A stretch of 64,000 nt of DNA from Phenylobacterium sp. (lineage in GTDB: Bacteria; Pseudomonadota; Alphaproteobacteria; Caulobacterales; Caulobacteraceae): contig NZ_JAUSCJ010000029.1 in assembly GCF_030651185.1 (NCBI RefSeq), positions 248,001 to 312,000 on the forward strand, read 5' to 3'. This document shows positions 45,141 through 53,296 of this stretch, one piece after another (the first letter of the stretch is position 1; every line of letters begins with the position of its first letter). A model generated the notes under the pieces. It searched no databases, had not been told where the DNA came from, and worked only from the letters and a program-made list of their open reading frames with translations. The translations under genes and the position numbers were made by a program.

Positions 45141-45998
45141 ATGAGCGACACCGACGCCTTCGAAGCCCAGCGCCCCCGGCTCACCCGGCTGGCCTACCGC
45201 ATGCTGGGCTCGGTGACCGAGGCGGAGGACGCGGTGCAGGACGCCTGGCTGCGCTGGACGCGAGCCGGGGAGGAGATCGCCGACCCCGCCGCCTGGCTGG
45301 TGCGGGTGACGAGCCGGCTCTGCATCGACCGTATGCGCTCGGCCAGGACCCAGCGCGACGCCTATCGCGGCCCCTGGCTGCCCGAGCCGCTGATCGAGGA
45401 CCTCGCCGTCGATCCGGTGGAGCGGGCCGAGGACGTCTCGGTGGCCTTCCTGCTGGCCCTGGAGCGGCTGTCGCCCCTGGAGCGGGCGGTGTTCCTGCTG
45501 CACGACGTGTTCGACGCGGACTACGCCCAGGTGGCCGAGACCCTGGGGAAGACCGAGCCTGCCGTCCGCCAGCTCGCAACCCGCGCGCGGGCCCACGTCA
45601 AGGAGACCCGGCCCCGCTTCACCGTCAGCCAGGAGGACGCCGCCAAGCTGGCAGCCGCCTTCATGGTGGCCGCCGCGGAGGGCGACATGACGGCCCTGTC
45701 GGCGATGCTGGCGCAGGACGCGGTGATGGTCACCGACGGCGGCGGCAAGCGCAAGGCGGCCCTGCGTCCCATGGTCGGCCGCGAAGATATCGTGAGGCTG
45801 CTGGTGGGCCTGGCCTGGCGGGGCGGGGAGGGACAGTCCCTCAGCTTCCGATCGGTGCGGATCAACGGCTATCCGGGACTGGTGCTCGAGCGCGAGGACG
45901 GGCCCATGACGGTGGCGTTTCAGCCTGGCGAGGACGGCAAGCTGGCCGGCATCTACATGGTCCGCAATCCAGACAAGCTCGGGCGCCTGTCGCACTGA
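45141..45998 (+). CDS. ECF41-type sigma factor (SigJ-like) with SnoaL-like C-terminal domain
   Basis: 285 residues. Sigma region 2 has RLAYRMLGSVTEAEDAVQDA and LRWTRAGEEIADPAAWLVRV, region 4 has LSPLERAVFLLHDVFDADYA and the helix-turn-helix LGKTEPAVRQLATRAR. Between them is GPWLPEPL, the WLPEP signature of ECF41. The SnoaL-like C-terminal domain (about 165-280) ends NPDKL, the second ECF41 signature, which regulates activity in cis instead of a separate anti-sigma factor. Located after an AhpD-like gene and a membrane-protein gene in one operon, with an ECF41 promoter at 44148. Confidence 0.94.
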   Translation: MSDTDAFEAQRPRLTRLAYRMLGSVTEAEDAVQDAWLRWTRAGEEIADPAAWLVRVTSRLCIDRMRSARTQRDAYRGPWLPEPLIEDLAVDPVERAEDVSVAFLLALERLSPLERAVFLLHDVFDADYAQVAETLGKTEPAVRQLATRARAHVKETRPRFTVSQEDAAKLAAAFMVAAAEGDMTALSAMLAQDAVMVTDGGGKRKAALRPMVGREDIVRLLVGLAWRGGEGQSLSFRSVRINGYPGLVLEREDGPMTVAFQPGEDGKLAGIYMVRNPDKLGRLSH

Positions 45999-46037
45999 GC
46001 TTGTCGACCGGCGACCGCCTAGCGCCTAGATAGGGCC

Positions 46038-47915
46038 GTGCGCTTCGACGAACGCTTCCTCGACGAGATCAAGTCCCGCCTTCGCCCGTCCGATGTCATC
46101 GGCAAGACGGTGAAGCTGCGGAAGCAGGGGCGTGAGTATGTGGGCCTGTCGCCGTTCACCAAGGAGAAGACGCCCTCCTTCTACGTGAACGACGACAAGG
46201 GGCAGTTCTTCGACTTCTCCTCGGGCAAGACCGGTGACCTGATCAGCTTCCTGCAGGAGACCCAGCGGCTGACCTTCGTGGAGGCCGTGGAGCGGCTGGC
46301 GGCTGAAGCCGGTGTGCCGCTGCCCGCCGTCGATCCCCGCGCCGCCGAGCAGGAGAAGGTGCGCCAGAGCCTGTCGGACTGGCTGGAACTGGCGGCCCAG
46401 TGGTTCGAAGCCGAGCTGCGGCGCCCGGTGGGCAAGGCCGCGCGTGAGTATCTGGAGCGCCGAGGTCTGCCGGAGGCTGAGTGGGCCCGCTTCCGTCTTG
46501 GCTTCTCGCCGGGCGGTCGCACGGCGCTGAAGGACTATCTGATCGCCAAGGGCGCCCATCCCGGCGAGCTGGTGGAGACCGGCATGCTGATCGCGCCGGA
46601 GGAGGGCGGGGCGCCCTACGACCGGTTCCGGGATCGCATCATCTTCCCCATCACCGACGCCCGCGGCCGGGTGGTCTCGTTCGGCGGTCGGGCGATGGAT
46701 CCCCAGGCCCGTGCCAAGTACCTGAACGGGCCGGAGACCTCACTCTTCCACAAGGGGCATCTGCTGTACGGCCTGGCCGAGAGCCGCAAGATCCTGGCCG
46801 CCGCGCCCTCGGGCGAGACGCCGCCGCTCGCGGTGGTGGAAGGCTATATGGACGCCATCGCCTGCCAGCGGGCCGGGATCGCCGCGGTGGCGCCGATGGG
46901 GACGGCGCTCACCGAGGAGCAGATGGAGCTGCTGTGGCGCCACCACGCCGAGCCGACCCTGTGTTTCGACGGCGACCGCGCCGGCATCCAGGCGGTGAGC
47001 CGCGCGATCGACCGGGCCCTGCCGATCCTCAAGCCCGGCAAGAGCTTCCAGTTCGCGGTGGTGGAGGGCGGCAAGGACCCTGATGAGGTGCTGCGTGAGC
47101 AGGGCCCCGCCGCCCTGCGCGGCCAGCTCGCCGCCACCATCCCCTTTGTCGAGGCCCTGTTCGCTCGCGAGCGGGATGCGGAGAACCTGGACACGCCGGA
47201 GCGCAAGGCCGGCTTCAAGGGCCGCCTGCGTCAGATCGCGGCGACCATCGCCGACAAGGACCTGCAGCAGGCCTATCGCGAGGAGCTGCTGCGACGGTTC
47301 GACGCGGCCTCCGGCCGCCAGCCCCAACAGGCCTTCCAGCCGCAACAGGCGCGCAGGCCCTACACCAAGGGCCGGTTCTGGAAACCGGAGGACGAAGCCA
47401 TGCGGCCGCAGTCGGCCCTTGCCGAGACCCGGAACATGGTGGCGCAGAGTTCCAGGCTGGATCCGATCCTGGCGGCGCTCACCCAATACGCCATCCGCGA
47501 TCCGGCGATTCTGGACGACCACCTGGAGGAGTCCTTCACCGCCCAGGGGTTCGGCGATCCGGTCCTTTCCGGATTGGCGAAGGAAATCATCCGCCTGCGT
47601 TTGGACGCTGAACACCTTGACTCTGCCACCCTGACACGCCATCTCGCATCCTGCGGGTTTAACGCGCTACTGACAGACATCGACCGGGCCGCATCGCAAG
47701 CGGGCGCGCCCTTCATGAAATCGGATGTCTCCCTCGAAGCCGCTAGATCGCAGTGGTCGCAGGCCTTCGCCCGCCTTTCCAGGCTGGCGGCGCTCGACGA
47801 GGCTATCGGATCCGCCAAGGGCAACCTTCGCGGTCGATCCGATATGGAGGTCCTCGAGCGCCTGAAGGGTGAACGCGACGCACTGAAACGCGCGATCAGA
47901 GAATGGAACGATTAG
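46038..47915 (+). CDS. dnaG: DNA primase with degenerate zinc-binding domain
   Basis: 625 residues beginning at a GTG. It makes RNA primers for DNA replication. The N-terminal domain would normally hold CPFH...HCFGCG zinc ligands. Here the equivalents read GLSPFTKEKTPSF and FFDFSSGKTGDLISFL, so all four ligands (Cys, His, Cys, Cys) are changed. The TOPRIM catalytic core is normal, with VVEGYMDAIACQRAGIAA and CFDGDRAGIQAVSRAIDRAL. The C-terminal helicase-binding region is present. It is followed 103 bases later by rpoD, as in the usual macromolecular-synthesis order. Whether this zinc-less form is normal in the group I cannot check. Confidence 0.95.
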   Translation: MRFDERFLDEIKSRLRPSDVIGKTVKLRKQGREYVGLSPFTKEKTPSFYVNDDKGQFFDFSSGKTGDLISFLQETQRLTFVEAVERLAAEAGVPLPAVDPRAAEQEKVRQSLSDWLELAAQWFEAELRRPVGKAAREYLERRGLPEAEWARFRLGFSPGGRTALKDYLIAKGAHPGELVETGMLIAPEEGGAPYDRFRDRIIFPITDARGRVVSFGGRAMDPQARAKYLNGPETSLFHKGHLLYGLAESRKILAAAPSGETPPLAVVEGYMDAIACQRAGIAAVAPMGTALTEEQMELLWRHHAEPTLCFDGDRAGIQAVSRAIDRALPILKPGKSFQFAVVEGGKDPDEVLREQGPAALRGQLAATIPFVEALFARERDAENLDTPERKAGFKGRLRQIAATIADKDLQQAYREELLRRFDAASGRQPQQAFQPQQARRPYTKGRFWKPEDEAMRPQSALAETRNMVAQSSRLDPILAALTQYAIRDPAILDDHLEESFTAQGFGDPVLSGLAKEIIRLRLDAEHLDSATLTRHLASCGFNALLTDIDRAASQAGAPFMKSDVSLEAARSQWSQAFARLSRLAALDEAIGSAKGNLRGRSDMEVLERLKGERDALKRAIREWND

Positions 47916-48018
47916 GGCGGATGACGGGTCGTACTTGGGTGCGATCCAGTTTTGACCGCCATTCACCATCTTCGGCCCAACCCTTGCATGAGGGTGGCGG
48001 CTGAAATCGGAGACCTAG

Positions 48019-49977
48019 ATGAGCACGACCACGGCTGAAGCTGAACCCACTGAAACCACCGGCGGCGACGGGCCCCTGCTCGACCTGACCGATGCCGGGG
48101 TCAAGAAGTTCATCAAGCAGGCCAAGGCCCGCGGCTACGTCACCATGGACGAGCTGAACAAGGTGCTGCCGAGCGAGGAAGTCACCTCCGAGGCCATCGA
48201 AGACACCCTGGCCATGCTGTCGGAAATGGGCGTCAACGTCGTCGAGGCCGAGGAAGACGCCGAGGGCGGCGAGGTCGCGGTCCGCGAGGAGACCGCGGTC
48301 GTCGAGACCCCGAAGGAAGCCGCCTACGACCGGACCGATGACCCGGTGCGCATGTATCTGCGCGAGATGGGTTCGGTGGAGCTGCTGTCGCGCGAGGGCG
48401 AAATCGCCATCGCCAAGCGGATCGAAGCCGGCCGCGACACCATGATCCGCGGCCTGTGCGAGAGCGCGCTGACCTTCGAAGCCATCATGGTGTGGCGCGA
48501 GGAACTGGGCACCGGCCGCATCCTGCTGCGCGAGGTCATCGACCTCGACCTCACCTATAACGGCATCAACGCCGCGGCCGCCGCCGAGGCCCTGGCCAAC
48601 GCGCCGCCCGAGGACGAGGAAGCCGAAGAGGCCGAGGCCGAGGTCACCGCCGACGGCGAGGCCGTGGCCAAGGGCGAGAGCGACGACGACGACGACTTCG
48701 ACGATGGCGCCGGTCCGACGATCAGCGCCATGGAAGCCGAGCTGCGCGAAGGCGTGATGGTGACCCTGGACGCCATCGCGTCCGAGTTCGACGCCTTCCG
48801 CGCCCTGCAGGAAAAGCTGGTCGGCAAGCGCCTCAAGGGCGAGGACCTCTCCGACGCCGACCGCAAGGCCTATGAGACCGCCAGCCTGGCGATCGTTCAG
48901 CACCTGAAGACCCTGAAGCTGAACAACAACCGCATCGAGGCCCTGGTCGAGCAGCTCTACGCCATCAACAAGCGTCTGATGGGCCTTGAAGGCCGCCTGC
49001 TGCGCCTGGCCGACAGCTACGGCATCAGCCGCAACGAGTTCCTGAAGGCCTATTTCGGCTCCGAGCTGAACCCCGCCTGGGGCGATCAGGTCAAGCCGCT
49101 GGGCGTGCGCTGGACCAAGTTCGTCGAGAACGACGCCAGCCAGATCGGCGACATCCGCCACGAGATCGCCGCGCTCGCCACCGAGACCGGCGTGCCGATC
49201 GACGACTATCGCCGCATCGTCCAGACCGTGCAGAAGGGCGAGCGCGAGGCCCGTCAGGCCAAGAAGGAAATGGTCGAGGCCAACCTGCGCCTGGTGATCT
49301 CCATCGCCAAGAAGTACACCAATCGCGGCCTGCAATTCCTTGATCTCATTCAGGAAGGCAACATCGGCCTGATGAAGGCGGTCGATAAGTTCGAGTACCG
49401 CCGGGGCTACAAGTTCTCCACCTACGCCACCTGGTGGATCCGTCAGGCGATCACCCGCTCGATCGCCGACCAGGCCCGCACGATCCGTATTCCGGTGCAC
49501 ATGATCGAGACGATCAACAAGATCGTCCGCACCAGCCGCCAGATGTTGCACGAGATCGGCCGCGAGCCGACCCCGGAAGAATTGGCCGAGAAGCTGGCCA
49601 TGCCGCTGGAAAAGGTCCGCAAGGTCCTGAAGATCGCCAAGGAGCCGATCAGCCTCGAAACCCCGATCGGGGACGAGGAAGACAGCCACCTGGGCGACTT
49701 CATCGAGGACAAGAACGCGATCCTGCCCATCGACGCGGCGATCCAGTCCAACCTGCGGGAAACCACCACCCGCGTGCTGGCCAGCCTGACGCCCCGCGAG
49801 GAACGCGTCCTGCGCATGCGCTTCGGCATCGGCATGAACACCGACCACACCCTCGAGGAAGTGGGCCAGCAGTTCAGTGTGACCCGGGAACGCATCCGTC
49901 AGATCGAGGCCAAGGCGCTGCGCAAGCTGAAGCACCCGAGCCGCTCGCGGAAGCTGCGCAGCTTCCTGGACAGCTAG
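48019..49977 (+). CDS. rpoD: RNA polymerase primary sigma factor
   Basis: 652 residues. It directs RNA polymerase to housekeeping promoters. Region 1.1 is at the start ([20 protein letters not shown]), an acidic non-conserved insert follows (about residues 195-235), then region 2 with [21 protein letters not shown] sequence (here [16 protein letters not shown]), 2.3-2.4 [20 protein letters not shown], region 3 [24 protein letters not shown] ([19 protein letters not shown]) and region 4 [20 protein letters not shown]. It lies 103 bases behind dnaG and is followed by a strong terminator at 50006-50042. Confidence 0.97.
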   Translation: MSTTTAEAEPTETTGGDGPLLDLTDAGVKKFIKQAKARGYVTMDELNKVLPSEEVTSEAIEDTLAMLSEMGVNVVEAEEDAEGGEVAVREETAVVETPKEAAYDRTDDPVRMYLREMGSVELLSREGEIAIAKRIEAGRDTMIRGLCESALTFEAIMVWREELGTGRILLREVIDLDLTYNGINAAAAAEALANAPPEDEEAEEAEAEVTADGEAVAKGESDDDDDFDDGAGPTISAMEAELREGVMVTLDAIASEFDAFRALQEKLVGKRLKGEDLSDADRKAYETASLAIVQHLKTLKLNNNRIEALVEQLYAINKRLMGLEGRLLRLADSYGISRNEFLKAYFGSELNPAWGDQVKPLGVRWTKFVENDASQIGDIRHEIAALATETGVPIDDYRRIVQTVQKGEREARQAKKEMVEANLRLVISIAKKYTNRGLQFLDLIQEGNIGLMKAVDKFEYRRGYKFSTYATWWIRQAITRSIADQARTIRIPVHMIETINKIVRTSRQMLHEIGREPTPEELAEKLAMPLEKVRKVLKIAKEPISLETPIGDEEDSHLGDFIEDKNAILPIDAAIQSNLRETTTRVLASLTPREERVLRMRFGIGMNTDHTLEEVGQQFSVTRERIRQIEAKALRKLKHPSRSRKLRSFLDS

Positions 49978-50005
49978 GAACTTACTCCCGCGAGCTATTG
50001 AAAAG

Positions 50006-50042
50006 GCCCACCCTATGCACTTGCTGGGGTGGGCTTTTTCTT
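50006..50042 (+). terminator. Strong intrinsic terminator after rpoD
   Basis: GCCCACCC (50006-50013) and GGGTGGGC (50027-50034) form an 8-bp stem with a 13-base loop, followed by TTTTTCTT. It ends the dnaG-rpoD unit 28 bases past the rpoD stop. Confidence 0.85.
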
Positions 50043-50054
50043 GAGCGCTGATCC

Positions 50055-50870
50055 TCAGTGCGTTGCGCCGGTGGCCATCTGGTAGAGGGTGATCGCCACC
50101 TCCAGCACGATCAGGCCCACGATGATCGCCTCCAGGCGCAGGGACCGTTCGGTGTCGATGAGGTCGGTCATGACGGTCACGGTGTCGCCGATCAGGTCCA
50201 GCTTGCGGCCCAGGGTCTCGGCCCGCTCCACCAGTTCGTACTCGTCCTCCAACCGGGCATAGAGGCGCTCCAGGTCGGGGCGATCCCAGAGGATGTCGGG
50301 CTTTTCCCGCACCGCCACCCGCTCGGCGACCCGATGCTGCACCAGGAGGGCTGAGCCGATCAGCCTGACCATGGCCCGGCGTCCGCTGGGGCTTCGGCCC
50401 CGCTCGGCTAGGAAGCGCGCCCAGGGCTCGATGGTGTCGAACACCTGGGCCACCTGGCGTTCGTCGTGGGCCAGGGCCGCGCTCTTGGCCACCGCGTCGG
50501 CCACCACCAGCAGCTTGTCCGGCGACAGGGCGCCGATCCGCACCACCCCATCGGGCTGGACGCCTTCGTCCAGGTCATCGCGCGCGGCCAGGCGGATGGT
50601 CTCTTCCTCGTGCAGGGCCAGGTGGCCCTGAACCCGGGGCTGGACACCGCGCAGGACTTCGTCCTCGGCGATGGGGTCGAGCCCGATCAGAACGGTCACG
50701 CCGTAGCGGAACACCACCACCAGCCCCGGTCCGACGCGGAACGACAGGGGAGATGTCGACAGGGCGTCGCGCCGTTCCAGCCCGGCCGTGTCGATCCGTT
50801 CGCCCAGGACGACCGCGCGGGCGGTCAGAAGGTCGGAGCCTTGCGGGATAGGCAGGGGCGCGGTGTCCAT
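50055..50870 (-). CDS. RMD1/YagE family protein (DUF155)
   Basis: 271 residues of the RMD1/DUF155 family: VVFRYGVTVLIGLDPIAEDE in the first half, LVVADAVAKSAALAHDERQV and LWDRPDLERLYARLEDEYEL with ETLGRKLDLIGDTVTVMTDL in the second, and one C-terminal membrane helix (LEAIIVGLIVLEVAITLY). Family members in yeast and mitochondria are linked to sporulation or translation at the membrane; bacterial roles are unclear. It is tail-anchored with most of the protein in the cytoplasm. Confidence 0.88.
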   Translation of the reverse strand: MDTAPLPIPQGSDLLTARAVVLGERIDTAGLERRDALSTSPLSFRVGPGLVVVFRYGVTVLIGLDPIAEDEVLRGVQPRVQGHLALHEEETIRLAARDDLDEGVQPDGVVRIGALSPDKLLVVADAVAKSAALAHDERQVAQVFDTIEPWARFLAERGRSPSGRRAMVRLIGSALLVQHRVAERVAVREKPDILWDRPDLERLYARLEDEYELVERAETLGRKLDLIGDTVTVMTDLIDTERSLRLEAIIVGLIVLEVAITLYQMATGATH

Positions 50871-50922
50871 GCCTCACACCACCACATGTGGAGCCAAGGT
50901 AGAAGGCCTCCCAGGCGGCGCT

Positions 50923-51543
50923 CTAGCGCCAGCCGTAGTTGAAGCTGATGGAGATCCGCTCGCGCTTGGCGGCGTTGGGCGGCACTTCGTGGCGCAGCCA
51001 GCTTTCCCAGAGGATCAGGCTGCCGGGTTCGGGCTGCAGGTAGACGAAGGTCCTGGCGCTCTCGTCGGCGCCTGACAGCCGTGGCGGGGCGGCCATCATC
51101 AGCGGCAGGCGGGGGTCCTCCAGCTTCAGCGCGCTCGCCCCCTTGGGCGTGGCCACATAGACCGTTCCCGACAGCACGCTGTGCGGATGGATGTGGCCGG
51201 AGTGGGCCGCGCCGGGCTTGAGGATGTTCACCCACAGGCTGTCCAGCTTCAGCTTGCCGCCGCGCAGGTCCAGCTGCAGGTCCGCGGCGAAGGCCTTGGC
51301 GTGCTTGTCGAGCCTAGTCTTCAGGTCGCCGAAGACGCTGGCCCGCTGGGGCAGGTCGTCGAGGGAGGCGTAGGAGGTGTAGCCGCCATAGGCGTTGTCG
51401 CGGCACCAGCGCTGGCCGGCCACGTCCTCGTCGGCCAGCATGCGGCAGGCCTCTTCGAGCTCGGCGTTGAACGCGGCGAAGCCCTTCTCGGCGGCGAAGG
51501 AGGCCTCATAGACCTGGGTGACGAACAGCGGGCGCGTGGACAT
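50923..51543 (-). CDS. 2OG-Fe(II) oxygenase family protein (TIGR02466 type)
   Basis: 206 residues. The double-stranded beta helix has an iron-binding HIHPHSVLSGTVYVATPKG region and a late partner (SLILWESWLRHEVPPNAAKR with His and Arg for 2-oxoglutarate). These match the putative 2OG-Fe(II) oxygenase set TIGR02466. Such enzymes hydroxylate proteins or small molecules; the substrate is unknown. It starts ATG at 51543, and the flagellar-like gene ends 19 bases upstream on the same strand. Confidence 0.85.
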   Translation of the reverse strand: MSTRPLFVTQVYEASFAAEKGFAAFNAELEEACRMLADEDVAGQRWCRDNAYGGYTSYASLDDLPQRASVFGDLKTRLDKHAKAFAADLQLDLRGGKLKLDSLWVNILKPGAAHSGHIHPHSVLSGTVYVATPKGASALKLEDPRLPLMMAAPPRLSGADESARTFVYLQPEPGSLILWESWLRHEVPPNAAKRERISISFNYGWR

Positions 51544-51561
51544 GGGTCCGCGCTAATCGCC

Positions 51562-51783
51562 CTAGGCCAGGATGTCCAGCAGGCTGTCGGTCATCTCGTC
51601 GGCGGTGCGGATCACCGCCAGGTTGGCGCTGAACTCGGTCTTGGCCGTGATCTGCTCGATGGCCTCGCGGGTATAGTCCACCTCGAAGGCCGGATCGCCC
51701 ATCTGCGCCGTCCGCTGGGCGGAGGCTTCGAAGCGTTGGGATGCGGCGAACAGGCCGTACTGCGCGGTTGCGATGGGGTTCAT
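51562..51783 (-). CDS. Mini flagellar rod-like protein
   Basis: 73 residues. The N-terminus NPIATAQYGLFAASQRFEAS resembles the first conserved block of flagellar rod/hook proteins such as FlgC and FlgG, and the C-terminus DYTREAIEQITAKTEFSANL plus IRTADEMTDSLLDILA resembles their last block; the long middle is missing. It may be a rod-associated cap, a chaperone-like peptide or a decayed copy. It sits near the 2OG oxygenase gene, not in a flagellar operon. Start ATG at 51783. Confidence 0.7.
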   Translation of the reverse strand: MNPIATAQYGLFAASQRFEASAQRTAQMGDPAFEVDYTREAIEQITAKTEFSANLAVIRTADEMTDSLLDILA

Positions 51784-51856
51784 GGCTCAGGCCCTCCGGA
51801 ACCCTCACCCTGAACCCCATGCGGTAAAGCTTTCGCCTAGGAAGATGGTGAACGGG

Positions 51857-52432
51857 TCAGGCGTAGGCGTATTTCGGGCTCCAGGCGGTGACGCCCTCCG
51901 GGATCATGTCGAACAGGTGGTAGGTGATGCAGAAGTCGTCGCCGGGGCCGAGCTCGGCGTCGGAGACCCGGACGATCTGGTCGCCGCGCTTCTGGAACAC
52001 CGAGACCCCGGGCTGCCAGCCGCCGCTCTGGCCGCGATAGCCCATGTCCTGCGCGAAGTTCGAGCCCTCATGGCTGACCATCGGGAATCGCCAGCCGCGG
52101 CCGGCGGCGAAGTCGCGCTGGACGGCGGGCGTATTGGGGCTGGAGAGCACGAAGGCCGCGCGGCTGGCCAGGTGGTCATAGACCCCGTTGAAGCCATCGG
52201 CCCACATGGTGCAGCTGGTGCAGCCGGTCCCCATGTTGTGGATCACGAACAGGTCGCTCTTGTCGCCGAACAGGTCCGACAGGGCGACCGGCCCGTCCAG
52301 GGTCTGGAAGAGGTAGTTCTCCACCGGCTGAGGCTCGATGGCGGCTTGGACCTCGCGCATCTGCGTGCGCAGGGCGGCGATCTGGGCGCGGTGGCCGTTC
52401 AGGGCCTCGGTCGCTTGGGCGTAGTTCATCAC
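51857..52432 (-). CDS. DUF899 thioredoxin-like protein
   Basis: 191 residues with a thioredoxin fold. The N-terminal helix has AQATEALNGHRAQIAALRTQ; FVIHNMGTGCTSCTMWADGF carries a CTSC pair at the expected active site; GVSVFQKRGDQIVRV follows. DUF899 proteins are cytoplasmic and of unknown substrate, often paired with ArsR-type repressors. Here its ATG overlaps the ArsR stop by 4 bases, so repressor and reductase are one unit. Confidence 0.9.
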   Translation of the reverse strand: MMNYAQATEALNGHRAQIAALRTQMREVQAAIEPQPVENYLFQTLDGPVALSDLFGDKSDLFVIHNMGTGCTSCTMWADGFNGVYDHLASRAAFVLSSPNTPAVQRDFAAGRGWRFPMVSHEGSNFAQDMGYRGQSGGWQPGVSVFQKRGDQIVRVSDAELGPGDDFCITYHLFDMIPEGVTAWSPKYAYA

Positions 52433-52812
52433 CGGTCATCCTTCTTGGATTGGGCGCGCTCGTCGTCGAGGCGCAGGAGGTGTTTGGCCAGGGTGTCGAA
52501 GCCGGCCTGCCAGTACTTGGCGTATCGGTTCATCCAGACCGCGGCGTCGTGGAGGGGGGCGGCGTCCAGGGTGCAGCGGCTGATGCGGCCGCTGCGGGCC
52601 TGGTGGACGAGGCCGGCGCGGACCAGGACCTGGATGTGGCGGGAGACCGCCTGGAGGGAGATGTCGAAGGGCGCCGCCAGTTCGGAGACCAACAGGGCGC
52701 CCTCGTCCAGGCGCTCCAGGATGGCGCGCCGGACGGGGTCCGACAGGGCGAAGAACACCGCGTCGAGGGCGACTTCTGGCGCCGGGTGAAGAGGTATAGG
52801 GGCCGGGGTCAT
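52429..52812 (-). CDS. ArsR-family winged-helix repressor
   Basis: 127 residues. The winged-helix core is FFALSDPVRRAILERLDEGA, LLVSELAAPFDISLQAVSRH and LVRAGLVHQARSGRISRC. The metal-binding cysteines of ArsR/SmtB proteins are not obvious, so the ligand may be organic or redox. Two inverted repeats at 52826-52860 lie directly upstream as probable operators, giving autoregulation and control of the DUF899 gene. The next gene on the other strand may share them. Confidence 0.9.
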   Translation of the reverse strand: MTPAPIPLHPAPEVALDAVFFALSDPVRRAILERLDEGALLVSELAAPFDISLQAVSRHIQVLVRAGLVHQARSGRISRCTLDAAPLHDAAVWMNRYAKYWQAGFDTLAKHLLRLDDERAQSKKDDR

Positions 52813-52825
52813 GGCCAGATAATAA

Positions 52826-52860
52826 TCAACTCATTTGTTGAGAGTCAACTAATTGGTTGA
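52826..52860. promoter_or_regulatory. Tandem operator-like inverted repeats
   Basis: tcaactcatttgttga (52826-52841) and tcaactaattggttga (52845-52860) are near-identical 16-base palindromes whose centres are 19 bases apart. They stand between the ArsR start (52812) and the start of the secreted protein (52929), fitting ArsR dimers bound side by side. Confidence 0.65.
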
Positions 52861-52928
52861 TTATGTATCCGTCGAAAACCTGCCACCTTTGTCCTGTGTT
52901 ATGTTGCCGGAATCGTGGAGGAAATTCG

Positions 52929-53291
52929 ATGATGCGCGCTTTGATGATCGCAGGACTCGCCCTGGCGGCCTCGGCCGGCGTGGCCCTGGCCGGCCCGATG
53001 AGCAACCCGCCGACCGAACGAACAATTTGCATCGATGTGGGCGGACAGAGCCTGCCGGCGGTGTGCAAGGTCCCCTCGAGCCGGCTGGATAGGCGCGAGG
53101 ACTTCTGCCTCTGCCACCAGGGGATCAAGGTCACCGCGCCGGTCTGCGGCCCGGGGGAGCGGGCGCCGTCAGAGAACATCGCCTATGAGAAGGCGCGCAA
53201 GGCCGCCGCCGGCGACGGCAGCCTGATCGGCGACCTGTATGAAGGCCGCTCGATGTGCGTCGCCCCCCGGGACCCGCTCAGCGGCAGCTGA
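52929..53291 (+). CDS. Secreted cysteine-containing hypothetical protein
   Basis: 120 residues starting MMRALMIAGLALAASAGV with a Sec signal ending near ALAG. The mature part has six cysteines (TICIDV, AVCKVP, FCLCHQ, PVCGPG, SMCVAP), suggesting disulfide bonds in the periplasm. No family recognised. The frame is open further upstream, but the ATG at 52929 follows AGGA and gives the signal. It is divergent from the ArsR gene and shares its operator region, so common control is possible. Confidence 0.75.
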   Translation: MMRALMIAGLALAASAGVALAGPMSNPPTERTICIDVGGQSLPAVCKVPSSRLDRREDFCLCHQGIKVTAPVCGPGERAPSENIAYEKARKAAAGDGSLIGDLYEGRSMCVAPRDPLSGS

Positions 53292-53296
53292 TCGGG

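Noticed and set aside
47896..49935. A 679-codon open frame on the minus strand opposite rpoD
   Set aside because: Same antisense artefact; rpoD is certain on the plus strand and the frame has no ribosome site or domain.
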